Below the pieces are notes generated by a model that was not told the origin of the DNA, ran no database searches, and saw only the letters and a program-made list of their open reading frames with translations. From Paenibacillus sp. HGH0039 (lineage in GTDB: Bacteria > Bacillota > Bacilli > Paenibacillales > NBRC-103111): a DNA stretch of 64,000 nucleotides. Shown piece after piece: positions 44,195 through 52,821 of the stretch; the first letter of the stretch is position 1, and every line of letters starts with the position of its first letter. The stretch covers positions 2,518,580-2,582,579 of the forward strand of contig NZ_KE150413.1 of the NCBI RefSeq assembly GCF_000411255.1, in the 5' to 3' direction. The position numbers and the translations under genes were made by a program.

Positions 44195-46112
44195 CAACGT
44201 CAAGCGCAACGGCCGGGCTTACTTTGCCTATTTTCTGAGCAGCGCGTTTACGGTGATGATTTTTTTCACGTATGCCGTATTCATTTATCATCCTCAGCTC
44301 GACCGTTCTCTGATGGGACCGATGACCCGAGCCGGGATGCAGGCCGCCGCTTATGTCGTGTTCGTTTTTTCATTTTTCTTCGTTCTGTATTCCATCAGCA
44401 TGTTTCTCAAATCGAGAAACAAGGAATTCGGCATTTTAACGATTCTCGGTGCGGATTCGAGCCAGATCAACCGGTTGATTTTCCTGGAAAACATGCTGGT
44501 CGGAGCCGCCTCCATCGTTACGGGCATTTTCAGCGGGATTTTTCTGTCCAAGCTGTTCTTGCTCATCAGTATGAAAATGACGGGAATGGAAGATTTGCCG
44601 TTTTACTGGCCATTCCGGGCTATTCTTCTGACCGCGGGTTCCTTCGCGCTTTTGTTTCTCGTTATTTCCCTGTTGACCCTGCTTTTTATCCGTAAAAATA
44701 ACGTTCTGGAGCTTCTGAACGGCAGCAAAAAGCCGAAAAAAGAGCCGAAGCTGTCAATCTGGCTCTGTCTGCTCGGTATTGTTCTGCTCACGGCAGGCCT
44801 TATGGCGCTGCGGATCGGGGAACTGGAACCCGGCAATATCTTTATAGCGGCAGTAACGGGGATTGCGGGTACGTACCTGTTTTATTCACAACTTACCGTA
44901 TGGGTCATCCGTATCGTGAAGCGCAGCCGGAAGAGAGTGTGGCGGGGCACGCGGCTGTTGTGGGTGTCTGAGTTCAGCTACAAGCTCAAAGACAACGCCA
45001 GGATGTTGTTTCTTGTGACGGTCGTGACGTCCGTTTCCTGCATGAGTGCGGGCTTCGTCCTGTCCTTCGAGCAGGAGAACCGGGCGTATTATTTGAACGA
45101 TCCGTCGGCGTTTCGGTTCACTTCCTACTCCTTGGAGAACATAGACAAAGAATTGAAGGTCATAGACGGCATACTTAAGGAGGCCGGTGTTTCTTATAAG
45201 CAGTTGGAGACGGAGACTTTCTATGTTTCTCTTAAAGGAATGCCGCGCTATTATGTTGAGCCGATCTCGGTCAGCCAGTTTAATAAGATCGCGGATACCT
45301 ACAATCGCGGGCTGACTAGAATGGAAGCTCTTCAACCAGGTGAAGCCGCGGTATTTTATACGAAAGATCCGGGAGGAAAGAAGATTCCGGTGGGCACGAT
45401 CGAACTGGAGAATCTGCCGGGGGCTTTGAAAGTCACCCAGACACGGACCGAGGAATCGCTTGTTTCCATGTTCAGCTCCGGAACGCTGCTTGTCTTGGAA
45501 GATAACGAGTTTAAACGGTTAAAAGCCGAGTCCGAGAAAGAGAACCGAATTAGCTCGCGGCGATTCGCCTTTGTGGTTCCCGAGTGGAACACGGGCAAGC
45601 TGCCCGAATTCGACATTCCGGAATCGATTGCCGGCAAAAAATTGCTGGAATGGCACGACGAGCTTCAGAAAAAGCGCCAAACGGACAGCTTCATTTCAAC
45701 CCGGGCCCACAGCTTCTTGCAGCTGCAGCAGGCTACATCGCTGTTCCGGTTTATCGGGGTGTTTATCGCGCTTATTTTCTCGATATCGACTGCAAGCTTT
45801 CTTTATTTCAAGCTTCATACGGAGCTGGCTGCGGACAGCCAAATGTACCGCGCGCTTTCCAAGATCGGTTTAAGCGCCGGCGAAATGAGAAAATCGGCGA
45901 CGGTTCAGATCGCGCTGCTGTTTTTTACGCCGATCGTCGTCTCTACCGTTCAGACCGTTGTCGTTCTGGGCCCCGTCATGAACCGCTTTGGGGTTGCCAA
46001 TTCGCTTGGCCCTGCCCTGATCGCATCGGCCGGTTTCCTCGCCGCGCAGGCGGTTTACTTCGTCATCGTGCGTTCTCGCTACGTACGCACCTTGAACAAA
46101 TGGATGGTCTAG
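44169..46112 (+). CDS. ABC transporter permease, BceB type
   Basis: Protein of 647 residues from the ATG at 44169. Ten membrane segments with a large extracellular domain between TM7 and TM8 (residues about 310-520). The start MNFPQFAFNNVKRNGRAYFAYFLSS is characteristic. It binds the drug-target complex and transfers the signal to the kinase. It is co-translated with the ATPase. Confidence 0.92.
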   Translation: MNFPQFAFNNVKRNGRAYFAYFLSSAFTVMIFFTYAVFIYHPQLDRSLMGPMTRAGMQAAAYVVFVFSFFFVLYSISMFLKSRNKEFGILTILGADSSQINRLIFLENMLVGAASIVTGIFSGIFLSKLFLLISMKMTGMEDLPFYWPFRAILLTAGSFALLFLVISLLTLLFIRKNNVLELLNGSKKPKKEPKLSIWLCLLGIVLLTAGLMALRIGELEPGNIFIAAVTGIAGTYLFYSQLTVWVIRIVKRSRKRVWRGTRLLWVSEFSYKLKDNARMLFLVTVVTSVSCMSAGFVLSFEQENRAYYLNDPSAFRFTSYSLENIDKELKVIDGILKEAGVSYKQLETETFYVSLKGMPRYYVEPISVSQFNKIADTYNRGLTRMEALQPGEAAVFYTKDPGGKKIPVGTIELENLPGALKVTQTRTEESLVSMFSSGTLLVLEDNEFKRLKAESEKENRISSRRFAFVVPEWNTGKLPEFDIPESIAGKKLLEWHDELQKKRQTDSFISTRAHSFLQLQQATSLFRFIGVFIALIFSISTASFLYFKLHTELAADSQMYRALSKIGLSAGEMRKSATVQIALLFFTPIVVSTVQTVVVLGPVMNRFGVANSLGPALIASAGFLAAQAVYFVIVRSRYVRTLNKWMV

Positions 46113-46116
46113 ATTT

Positions 46117-47121
46117 ATGAAAACAGAGGCAAGCGTGAAGAACAACAATCGAATTGAAACGCTGGATTATTTAAGAGGGTTTGCGCTGCTCGGGATCATT
46201 TTCATTAATATCGGCCAGATGGTTTTCGCGACAACGGACAAAACTGCCGCGGATGCTGCAGTCAATGCGTTTATGAACATAGCTGTCAGTCACCGTTTTT
46301 TTGTCATCTTTTCCTTTCTTTTCGGAGTCGGTTTCTACCTCTTCGTATCTCGGGCGAAAGAACGGGGAGATCGCGCCATGCTCTTGTTTACGCGGAGGCT
46401 CCTGCTGCTGCTGGCGATCGGTTTGGCGCATCACTTCTTTCAGCCTGGAGAAGCGCTTTTGATCTATTCGATCCTCGGGTTTCTGCTGATGCCTTTCTTT
46501 AAGCTAAAACCGGCCGTTGTGTTTTTGACGGGTTTTATTCTGACGATCGCCGGTTGTTTTACGGTATTTCTTCTGGAGATTTGGGGACTGTTTCTCCTTG
46601 GATTGTGGGCGGGGCAGATTGGACTTTTCCGACAAACGGATCGCTACCGGCGCGGTCTTCTCCTTACAATGACCGTTTCCTTTCTGTTCCTTGTCCCGTC
46701 TTACTATGTGCAGGAAGAAATTCTCGAGCGGACGGGGATGGTCGATGTGGCTCTTGCGGCAGGCGGTCTTTCGTTCAGCGTGTTTTACGTCACGGCCCTG
46801 ACACTCATACTTCGGAGCCGTCTGGCTCAGCGGCTGCTGGCGCCCCTTAACTATCTGGGGCGAATGGCGCTGACCAATTATCTCATGCAGACCGTGATGA
46901 TCTTGTCGCTGAGCGCGCTCTTTAACTGGCCGCAGCGGATACATTCCAGTCAGCTGGCTTTGACGGCGGCGGGTATTCTCCTGATACAGATGGCCGCGAG
47001 CACATGGTGGTTCCGCTATTTCCGGATGGGACCCGCGGAGTATGTGTGGCGGCTGGGGACATACGGGAAAAAGTCCGTCCGGCATTCCTCCGGTATGAGC
47101 GAGACGACCGTAAACGGATAA
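46117..47121 (+). CDS. DUF418-family (YeiB-like) membrane protein
   Basis: Protein of 334 residues with about eight hydrophobic segments. RIETLDYLRGFALLGIIFINI, FFVIFSFLFGVGFYLF and GRMALTNYLMQTVMI match the DUF418 family, which is of unknown function and distantly acyltransferase-like. It begins four bases after the permease stop, so it is in the same transcript; a role in cell-envelope modification under peptide stress is an inference. Confidence 0.8.
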   Translation: MKTEASVKNNNRIETLDYLRGFALLGIIFINIGQMVFATTDKTAADAAVNAFMNIAVSHRFFVIFSFLFGVGFYLFVSRAKERGDRAMLLFTRRLLLLLAIGLAHHFFQPGEALLIYSILGFLLMPFFKLKPAVVFLTGFILTIAGCFTVFLLEIWGLFLLGLWAGQIGLFRQTDRYRRGLLLTMTVSFLFLVPSYYVQEEILERTGMVDVALAAGGLSFSVFYVTALTLILRSRLAQRLLAPLNYLGRMALTNYLMQTVMILSLSALFNWPQRIHSSQLALTAAGILLIQMAASTWWFRYFRMGPAEYVWRLGTYGKKSVRHSSGMSETTVNG

Positions 47122-47131
47122 CCGCTCCCGA

Positions 47132-47420
47132 TGTGCACCCCAATTGTTAGACACCATCTAACAATTGGAGGTGCATTTTTTCGGTATAAAGGAGAAATCA
47201 CTGCGTACCACTTGAATCGCGCCCAGTCTATTCACTTGTATCCATCATGCTGGACCAAGCTTTCAGCGCCTAAAGGACGATAACACACTGTGAAGTTGGA
47301 GCAATATGTTAACGATCACAATCACGAAGGTATCAAGAAAAAGCCAAAAGGCATGAGCCCGGTACAGTACCGAGCTCGTGCCTCACAGGCTGCGTAACAG
47401 TAGTGTCTAACTTATTGGGA
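47132..47420 (+). mobile_element. IS3-family element remnant
   Basis: Inverted ends share CCCAAT and GTTAGACAC (left end 47137-47155, right end as reverse complement near 47402-47418). Next to the left end, the sequence folds back as CCAATTGTTAGA / TCTAACAATTGG. Bases about 47291-47398 encode the transposase C-terminus (EQYVNDHNHEGIKKKPKGMSPVQYR), but the rest of orfA and orfB is deleted, leaving under 300 bases. The right end abuts the stop codon of the next gene. Confidence 0.75.
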
Positions 47421-47421
47421 T

Positions 47422-47871
47422 CTAATTGTTAAAAGTATTAATTGATCCGGTTGCCTCGATGTTGTTTCCATCATCCTTATCTTTTATGGCTTTAATATAA
47501 TAACTTCCTGCAGGTTGAGACCCGAAGTTTGTAAAGAAAGTTTGAGCGGATTGTCTACCCGGTGTTACGGTTGTTGATCCTACGAACCTGTCTAAACCGA
47601 ATTTACGCTCATATACTAAAATTTTTACAGGCTCCAATTCGTATGTGGAATATGGATCTAAGGAATATACACTTACAGCTCCACTAAAACCAAGGACCCC
47701 TGCATCTAAACTATAGAATTTATTATTTTCACTACTTGAGCCGTCAATCACCCTGTGGTCAAGTTTAAATGACCAAGTATAGCTGTTTGCAAATGTGGAT
47801 ATTGCTAGAAAAGAACTAACGATTGTCGCGAGAATTAATGATACGATTGTCTTTTTCATTTTCAGTTGCAT
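47422..47871 (-). CDS. Secreted protein of unknown function
   Basis: Protein of 149 residues from the ATG at 47871 (ATG 47877 is too close to GGAGGA). Residues 1-26 are a signal peptide (KKTIVSLILATIVSSFLAISTFANS). The mature part has many Tyr, Ser and Asn and looks like a small beta-sandwich. I do not recognise the family. GC is low. Its stop is directly beside the IS3 remnant, so the C-terminus may have been changed by that insertion. Confidence 0.7.
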   Translation of the reverse strand: MQLKMKKTIVSLILATIVSSFLAISTFANSYTWSFKLDHRVIDGSSSENNKFYSLDAGVLGFSGAVSVYSLDPYSTYELEPVKILVYERKFGLDRFVGSTTVTPGRQSAQTFFTNFGSQPAGSYYIKAIKDKDDGNNIEATGSINTFNN

Positions 47872-48399
47872 TTTCATTCCTCCAATTTTTTTAGATTGCT
47901 TCGTTCGAACACACTTAAATAAGTACAGGTTCTCCTTTCCGCAAAAGTACGCCTATCCTGTATTTACAAAGTAAGTTAGATTGCAAGATTAATATGCGTA
48001 AATGCTTTGAATTACATGGAATTTGCGCCCGTAAGAACCACATCTGATCAAGCTTCGCAGCGAATCAGAAATGGGTCTATTTAATACCCTCACTCCTACT
48101 GGAGTATTGGTACTACTAGGAAAGATGTTACCATATAGTATATTTAATGAATATATTTGTAAGTTTAAATCTCGTTTAAACTTTGTTTAAATCGTTCTGC
48201 TTAACGTCGGATTCGCTTCGGACTTCACGCCGAAACGGCTCACCCACATCTTTTACCTGGACCGGCTTCTGCCTGAGGCGCCCTGATCAAAGAACACGTA
48301 CCTTGTAAATAGAAGAAAGCGGACCGGGAGGTCCGTTTTCTTTGTGCTATAATGAAAGACGAAGAAAAACCATTTACTTCCATATTGTGGAGGATCTTC
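47872..48399. other. Gene-free AT-rich gap with one hairpin terminator
   Basis: No coding sequence is apparent on either strand. It holds the upstream region of the secreted-protein gene and GCGGACC-GGGAG-GTCCGTTTTCTTT at about 48318-48343, a terminator-like hairpin. TATAAT at 48349-48354 lies before the broken regulator gene. Confidence 0.45.
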
Positions 48400-48667
48400 A
48401 TGAAGCTTGAACGTCTTGTATCCATATCACGGTGCTTTAAAGCATCTCGACACTCTTCGGGGAGGACGAGAAAGCGGAGGAGACGATCCGGAAGCTCCAG
48501 ACTATCCGCACGGAGGCGCGTGGAGGCGAGGCTATCCCCCTTCTTCCTGGCTTGCGGAATCGATTCTCAGCTTCGGAGACGGAGTGGAAGTGCTGGAACC
48601 CGGCGAGCTTATCGAAGACATCCGGCAGCGGATCGAAAAAATGAGGAATCTTTACACAGAAGGTTGA
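48400..48667 (+). pseudogene. Broken WYL/YafY-type regulator
   Basis: TGGAGGATCTTC precedes an ATG that opens MKLERLVSIS, the usual start of HTH-WYL regulators; the frame then becomes nonsense. In another frame the end (FGDGVEVLEPGELIEDIRQRIEKMRNLY) is the usual WYL C-terminus. About 200 residues are missing, so the gene carries an internal deletion and a frameshift. Confidence 0.65.
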
Positions 48668-48824
48668 CATGCAGATGTCAGTCTTTTTCTTTTAGGCTTT
48701 GTTAAAGTTTAATGTTGATATGTATTAAAGAATTAGAACTTCCGATTATCTGCAAGTTCTAATTCTTAGTATAGTCTTCTTCAACTCACGCACCGGTTTG
48801 TTTAAGTACATTTGAAACCAGCAG

Positions 48825-49055
48825 TTAACCAAAGTGATTATGAAACCACCAAACAATAAGAATCATACTCACTATTCCCCAAGCTGTGGCACTCACTATC
48901 CACCAAATTATGGATTTAGCTTTTGTTGAACTTTCCTCGTCTTCCATACTTGCTGTTATAAAAGCGAGCTTACTTTCCATACCTTTTTTCATAGAAGTGA
49001 CAACAACAAATCCGATTATTATGAAACCAATCGTTATCCAGAGGAATAAGTCCAC
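48825..49055 (-). CDS. Small two-helix membrane protein
   Basis: Protein of 76 residues from a GTG start with GGGAGG nine bases ahead. Hydrophobic segments at residues 3-22 and 50-70 flank a charged loop (MKKGMESKLAFITASMEDEESS). Family is not recognised. Low GC and the neighbourhood of insertion remnants suggest a recent arrival. Confidence 0.55.
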   Translation of the reverse strand: MDLFLWITIGFIIIGFVVVTSMKKGMESKLAFITASMEDEESSTKAKSIIWWIVSATAWGIVSMILIVWWFHNHFG

Positions 49056-49144
49056 CTTTTATACCTCCCTTTTTTTGTGAATTACTTTCCTTTCAATCTT
49101 CTTTATTCAATTATCCTGCCCCGTTAGTTGAATGAGATATAATG

Positions 49145-49875
49145 TTAAATCACAAATTTAGTTAATCTAATTGTATCATAGGTTTCCGAACTTTTTATCA
49201 AATTCCCTCTAATAATCAAGTCGTTCATAGTAACTTCATTTCTTTGATGTTGAATGCTTTCTAATACCTGAAACCAAGCAAGGTAATTGTTAAGGTACTT
49301 AGTAGCAACAACGTTAAATCGTTGTATCCACGCCTAAAGTCTTCTGTGGTAATTGTTAACATTCTGAATGTGGTACAGACCTTTTGTGCGAATCTTTCCG
49401 TCTGACTTGAATTGGTAAATATCCATTTTCTTTTCGGCAGTATAAGTCTTAAAGGCACGCCAAGAATCGGTACATAATATATTCTCACTTGAAAGTTTAT
49501 GACCGATAGCTTTATCCGATTGTTCTTTTGTTAATCTTCCCATTCCCAATACCTGCGAAACAGTCATCTTGTCAAGGTCCCTCGCAACCAATACACATAC
49601 TTGTTCATTGCTTATACCACGCTTTTTTGCTGAACCACCACGTTTGCGAGGCTTTCTATCTTTGATTTTTCTTTGTCCTTTTTCTGAGTACAAGAAATAG
49701 GTCTCGTCCATTTCAACGATACCTTCAAAATTTTACGTTCAGATATTTCGTGAAGAACGGTTCCAGTCGAGCTTGATGCAGTAAGTGCATCTATTAATTA
49801 TTCTCGTAATCGATGTTTCTCTGCTGGATTTAGTTTTTGAATGGCTTTAAGAATTTCAGTTGCTCTCACAGCCAT
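49145..49875 (-). mobile_element. IS1595-family transposase remnant
   Basis: The minus-strand frame starts MAVRATEILKAIQKL at 49875. It has a TAA in the N-terminal part, a frameshift and loss of the zinc-ribbon centre, then resumes as VEMDETYFLYSEKGQRK, with the first catalytic Asp of the ISXO2-type DDE domain. Further on an in-frame TAG (49334-49336) interrupts AWIQRFN. The remainder ends at 49145. Inverted ends were not identified. Confidence 0.75.
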
Positions 49876-49998
49876 CACCAACCCTATTATAGTTAGTTTA
49901 ATTGTAGAAGATTTGTTCCTGGAAAACGATAATCAACAACTAACTTTAACGGAGCCTTCTTTTAAACTGAACTCAATAAGAAAAAGGAGTGGGGACAG

Positions 49999-50291
49999 AT
50001 GAGCAAGCATCAGGCAATCGAAATGTACAGGTTTCACAATTGGGCGAACGAAACGATTTTCAAGCGGTTAAAAGAGCTTCCCGAATCGGTATACCGGCAG
50101 GAAATGATCTCGATGAGCGGTTTATGCTCGACAACCCGTATACGCGCAAGCGGGATACGAGCTATGCCGAAGTTCTTTTTCAGGTGGCCAATCACGGAAC
50201 TTACCACAGGGGGAATCTTTCGGCTATGCTGCGCCAAATCGGCCAGTCTTCCGTTATGACCGAATATGCGTTATACTGGTATACTGAATAG
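49999..50291 (+). pseudogene. Broken DinB-family gene
   Basis: The N-terminus (MSKHQAIEMYRFHNWANETIFKRLKELPES) carries the first metal His. After about residue 38 an internal deletion and frameshift occur, and the other frame gives SYAEVLFQVANHGTYHRGNLSAMLRQIG with the remaining His pair. About half of the four-helix bundle is lost. The family binds divalent metal; bacillithiol transferases belong to it. Confidence 0.7.
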
Positions 50292-50418
50292 TACGGAATG
50301 AGGATGCGTCTGACGCGTCCTTTTTTTAATGAAAAAGGCGGCTAACCTGCCGAAATTTCCGATCAATCAAACTGTGAATCCGTAGAAAAGCGGACGGCGC
50401 AGGCGAGGAGGATGCCCC

Positions 50419-51180
50419 ATGCACGACGGAAGCGATGACCGGTTTCTCCGTCACATCGAGCTGATGAGGGAAAATGTCCCCTCCTGGAAGCGGTATCCAT
50501 TCGATCTTGATGCGGTCCGGAGCCTGGACAGACTTGTTTTTCACCCGAAGGTAACGTATATCGTCGGTGAGAACGGCACAGGCAAGTCCACGCTTATGGA
50601 AGCGATAGCTACGGCGTGGGGGTTCAATCCGGAAGGCGGGACGCTGAATTTTTCTTTTGCCACAAACCCGACGCATTCGGAGCTTCACGAGTACATCCGG
50701 CTCTCCAGGGGCGTAAGGAAAGCGCGCGACGGCTTCTTTTTCCGGGCGGAGAGTTATTATAACCTGGCTACGAATATCGACGAGCTTGACGCGGATTCTT
50801 CATGGCCTCAGCCTCTCATCAAAGACTCGTACGGGGGCGTTTCACTTCATGAACAGTCGCACGGGGAATCGTTTTTTGCCGCTTTTGTTCACCGTTTCGG
50901 CGGCCAAGGCCTTTACATTCTGGATGAACCTGAAGCCGCGCTGTCTCCGCTGAGACAGATGGCCATGCTTGCGCGCATGCATGAGCTGGTGGGCCGGAAC
51001 TCCCAGTTTATCGTTTCGACCCATTCTCCCATCCTGATGGCATATCCCGACGCTGCTATGTACCACCTGTCTGCAAAGGGGATCGAAGAAACAACGCTCG
51101 AGGAGACGGAGCATTATGTGATCATGAAGCAATTTCTCAACAATAAAGAGAAGTTGCTGCGGGAATTGTTCGGTGAATAG
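50419..51180 (+). CDS. AAA-family ATPase (RecF/Rad50-type core)
   Basis: Protein of 253 residues with CGAGGAGG ahead of the ATG. Walker A GENGTGKST near residue 53, Walker B LYILDEPEAALSP, and switch STHSPILM are present. It resembles short ABC-type ATPases that accompany DNA-repair or defence functions, and no nuclease or partner domain is fused. Single-gene unit between the DinB remnant and rlmN. Confidence 0.85.
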   Translation: MHDGSDDRFLRHIELMRENVPSWKRYPFDLDAVRSLDRLVFHPKVTYIVGENGTGKSTLMEAIATAWGFNPEGGTLNFSFATNPTHSELHEYIRLSRGVRKARDGFFFRAESYYNLATNIDELDADSSWPQPLIKDSYGGVSLHEQSHGESFFAAFVHRFGGQGLYILDEPEAALSPLRQMAMLARMHELVGRNSQFIVSTHSPILMAYPDAAMYHLSAKGIEETTLEETEHYVIMKQFLNNKEKLLRELFGE

Positions 51181-51345
51181 AATGAGGCGGACGGAGCGGA
51201 AGCAGGAGCCTATAAATTGGCAGCTGTTCTTAAGCCCTTGTGTTACGTTTGGAATTTTGGCACAATGATAGAATGTAAAGCTGTGTTCCCCCCCTTTGGC
51301 GAGGGTGCGACCGGCTGATATGTTTTGCTGAAAAGAGGAGTACGA

Positions 51346-52407
51346 ATGAACAAACCATCCATCTATGGATTAACATTTGATCAGTTGACCGCCTGGCTGC
51401 AGCCCTACGGGCATAAAAAATTCCGGGCCTCCCAGATTTGGGACTGGCTGTACCGGAAGCGCGTGGCGAGTTTTGCCGATATGACGGACGTGAATAAAGA
51501 TTGCCTGGGGCTGCTGGAAGAGCACTTTGTCCTCCAGACGCTGGAGGAACACGTGAAGCAGGAATCTTCCGACGGGACCGTCAAGTTCCTGTTCCGGCTT
51601 TCCGACGGAAACCTTATCGAAACGGTGCTGATGAGGCACAAGTTCGGATTATCCGTCTGCGTCACGACCCAGGTCGGCTGCAATATCGGGTGCAGTTTCT
51701 GCGCGAGCGGCCTGCTCAAGAAGAGCCGGGACTTGTCCGCCGGGGAAATCGTGGAACAAATCATGAAAGTTCAGTTCTATCTGGACAAGGCGGGCAAGGA
51801 AGAGCGCGTAAGCCATATCGTCGTGATGGGGATCGGGGAGCCGTTTGACAATTTCGAGAATCTGTCCGATTTCCTGCGCGTCGTCAAAGACCACAAAGGA
51901 CTGGCGATCGGCGCCAGACACATCACGGTCTCTACAAGCGGACTTGCCGACAAAATCGTCGAGTTTGCCGATTCGGATCTCCATGTGAACTTGGCGGTTT
52001 CGCTGCATGCGCCGAACAACGAGCTGCGTACGCGAATCATGAAAATCAACAAAGCGATTCCCATTGAGAAATTGATGGATGCGATCGATTATTATTTGGG
52101 CAAAACGAACCGCAGACTCACCCTGGAATACATTCTGCTTAAAGACGTGAACGACGCTCGGGAGCATGCGGAGGAGCTGGCGCAATTGATCGGAGACCGC
52201 CGTCCGCTGGTCAACGTCAATCTCATCCCGTACAACCCGGTCGATGAGCACAGCCAGTATCAGCGGAGCGAGAAGGAATCCGTGCGCGCTTTTTACGATA
52301 TTCTGAAGAAGCAGAATGTAAGCTGCAGCGTGCGGCTGGAGCATGGAGCGGATATTGACGCCGCTTGCGGGCAGTTAAGAAGCAAGCAGATCAAGGCGAC
52401 CGGTTAA
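51346..52407 (+). CDS. rlmN: Dual-specificity 23S rRNA/tRNA methyltransferase RlmN
   Basis: Protein of 353 residues from the ATG at 51346 with AAGAGGAG ahead. Radical-SAM cluster motif [25 protein letters not shown], and the catalytic Cys in [15 protein letters not shown] are present. It adds C2 methyl groups to A2503 of 23S rRNA and A37 of some tRNAs. Terminator follows. Confidence 0.95.
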   Translation: MNKPSIYGLTFDQLTAWLQPYGHKKFRASQIWDWLYRKRVASFADMTDVNKDCLGLLEEHFVLQTLEEHVKQESSDGTVKFLFRLSDGNLIETVLMRHKFGLSVCVTTQVGCNIGCSFCASGLLKKSRDLSAGEIVEQIMKVQFYLDKAGKEERVSHIVVMGIGEPFDNFENLSDFLRVVKDHKGLAIGARHITVSTSGLADKIVEFADSDLHVNLAVSLHAPNNELRTRIMKINKAIPIEKLMDAIDYYLGKTNRRLTLEYILLKDVNDAREHAEELAQLIGDRRPLVNVNLIPYNPVDEHSQYQRSEKESVRAFYDILKKQNVSCSVRLEHGADIDAACGQLRSKQIKATG

Positions 52408-52443
52408 AGGAAGAAGCCGGACCTAACATCAAACGTAAACATG

Positions 52444-52475
52444 AAGCGTACCCCGGACGGGATACGCTTTTTTTT
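52444..52475 (+). terminator. Terminator of rlmN
   Basis: GCGTACCCC pairs with GGGATACGC, followed by eight T. Confidence 0.82.
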
Positions 52476-52821
52476 GCAGTCCGTGTGCGGCTTCCGGCGT
52501 TCGGGGGGCCTTCGCATAACGGCAGCCGCATGTAGAGGAAGATAGGCGGATAAAGTCATTTATAGGTTACCACGTGGTTATCAAATTCAGAAATACATCC
52601 ACATTTCTGTTGACATATTCTTCCTTTGTAGCTAATATAGTAACCAGAAGGATACCAGAAAAGATAGAAAAGGGATTCTTCCGGAGTCGATTAGAAAGGA
52701 GGAAGCTGACCGAGCAATCGCTTAAAGCATTTTATGATAAGGCTTACAATAATGATCGTCACTAACTCGGAACATTTTGTAAAGCCGCTTGTCAAACTGT
52801 ACGGATAAAGGAGGAACGATC
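52476..52821 (+). promoter_or_regulatory. Promoter and long leader of the surface-protein gene
   Basis: TTGACA (52610-52615), 17 bases, TAATAT (52633-52638) is a strong vegetative promoter. A transcript from it would have about 175 bases of leader before the next gene, which includes AAAGGAGG at 52697-52703 without a clear start codon after it. No gene is apparent in this stretch. Confidence 0.55.

Noticed and set aside
52574-52765. 63-residue ORF ahead of the surface-protein gene
   Set aside because: The promoter TTGACA-N17-TAATAT lies inside it, and no start codon follows the AAAGGAGG.
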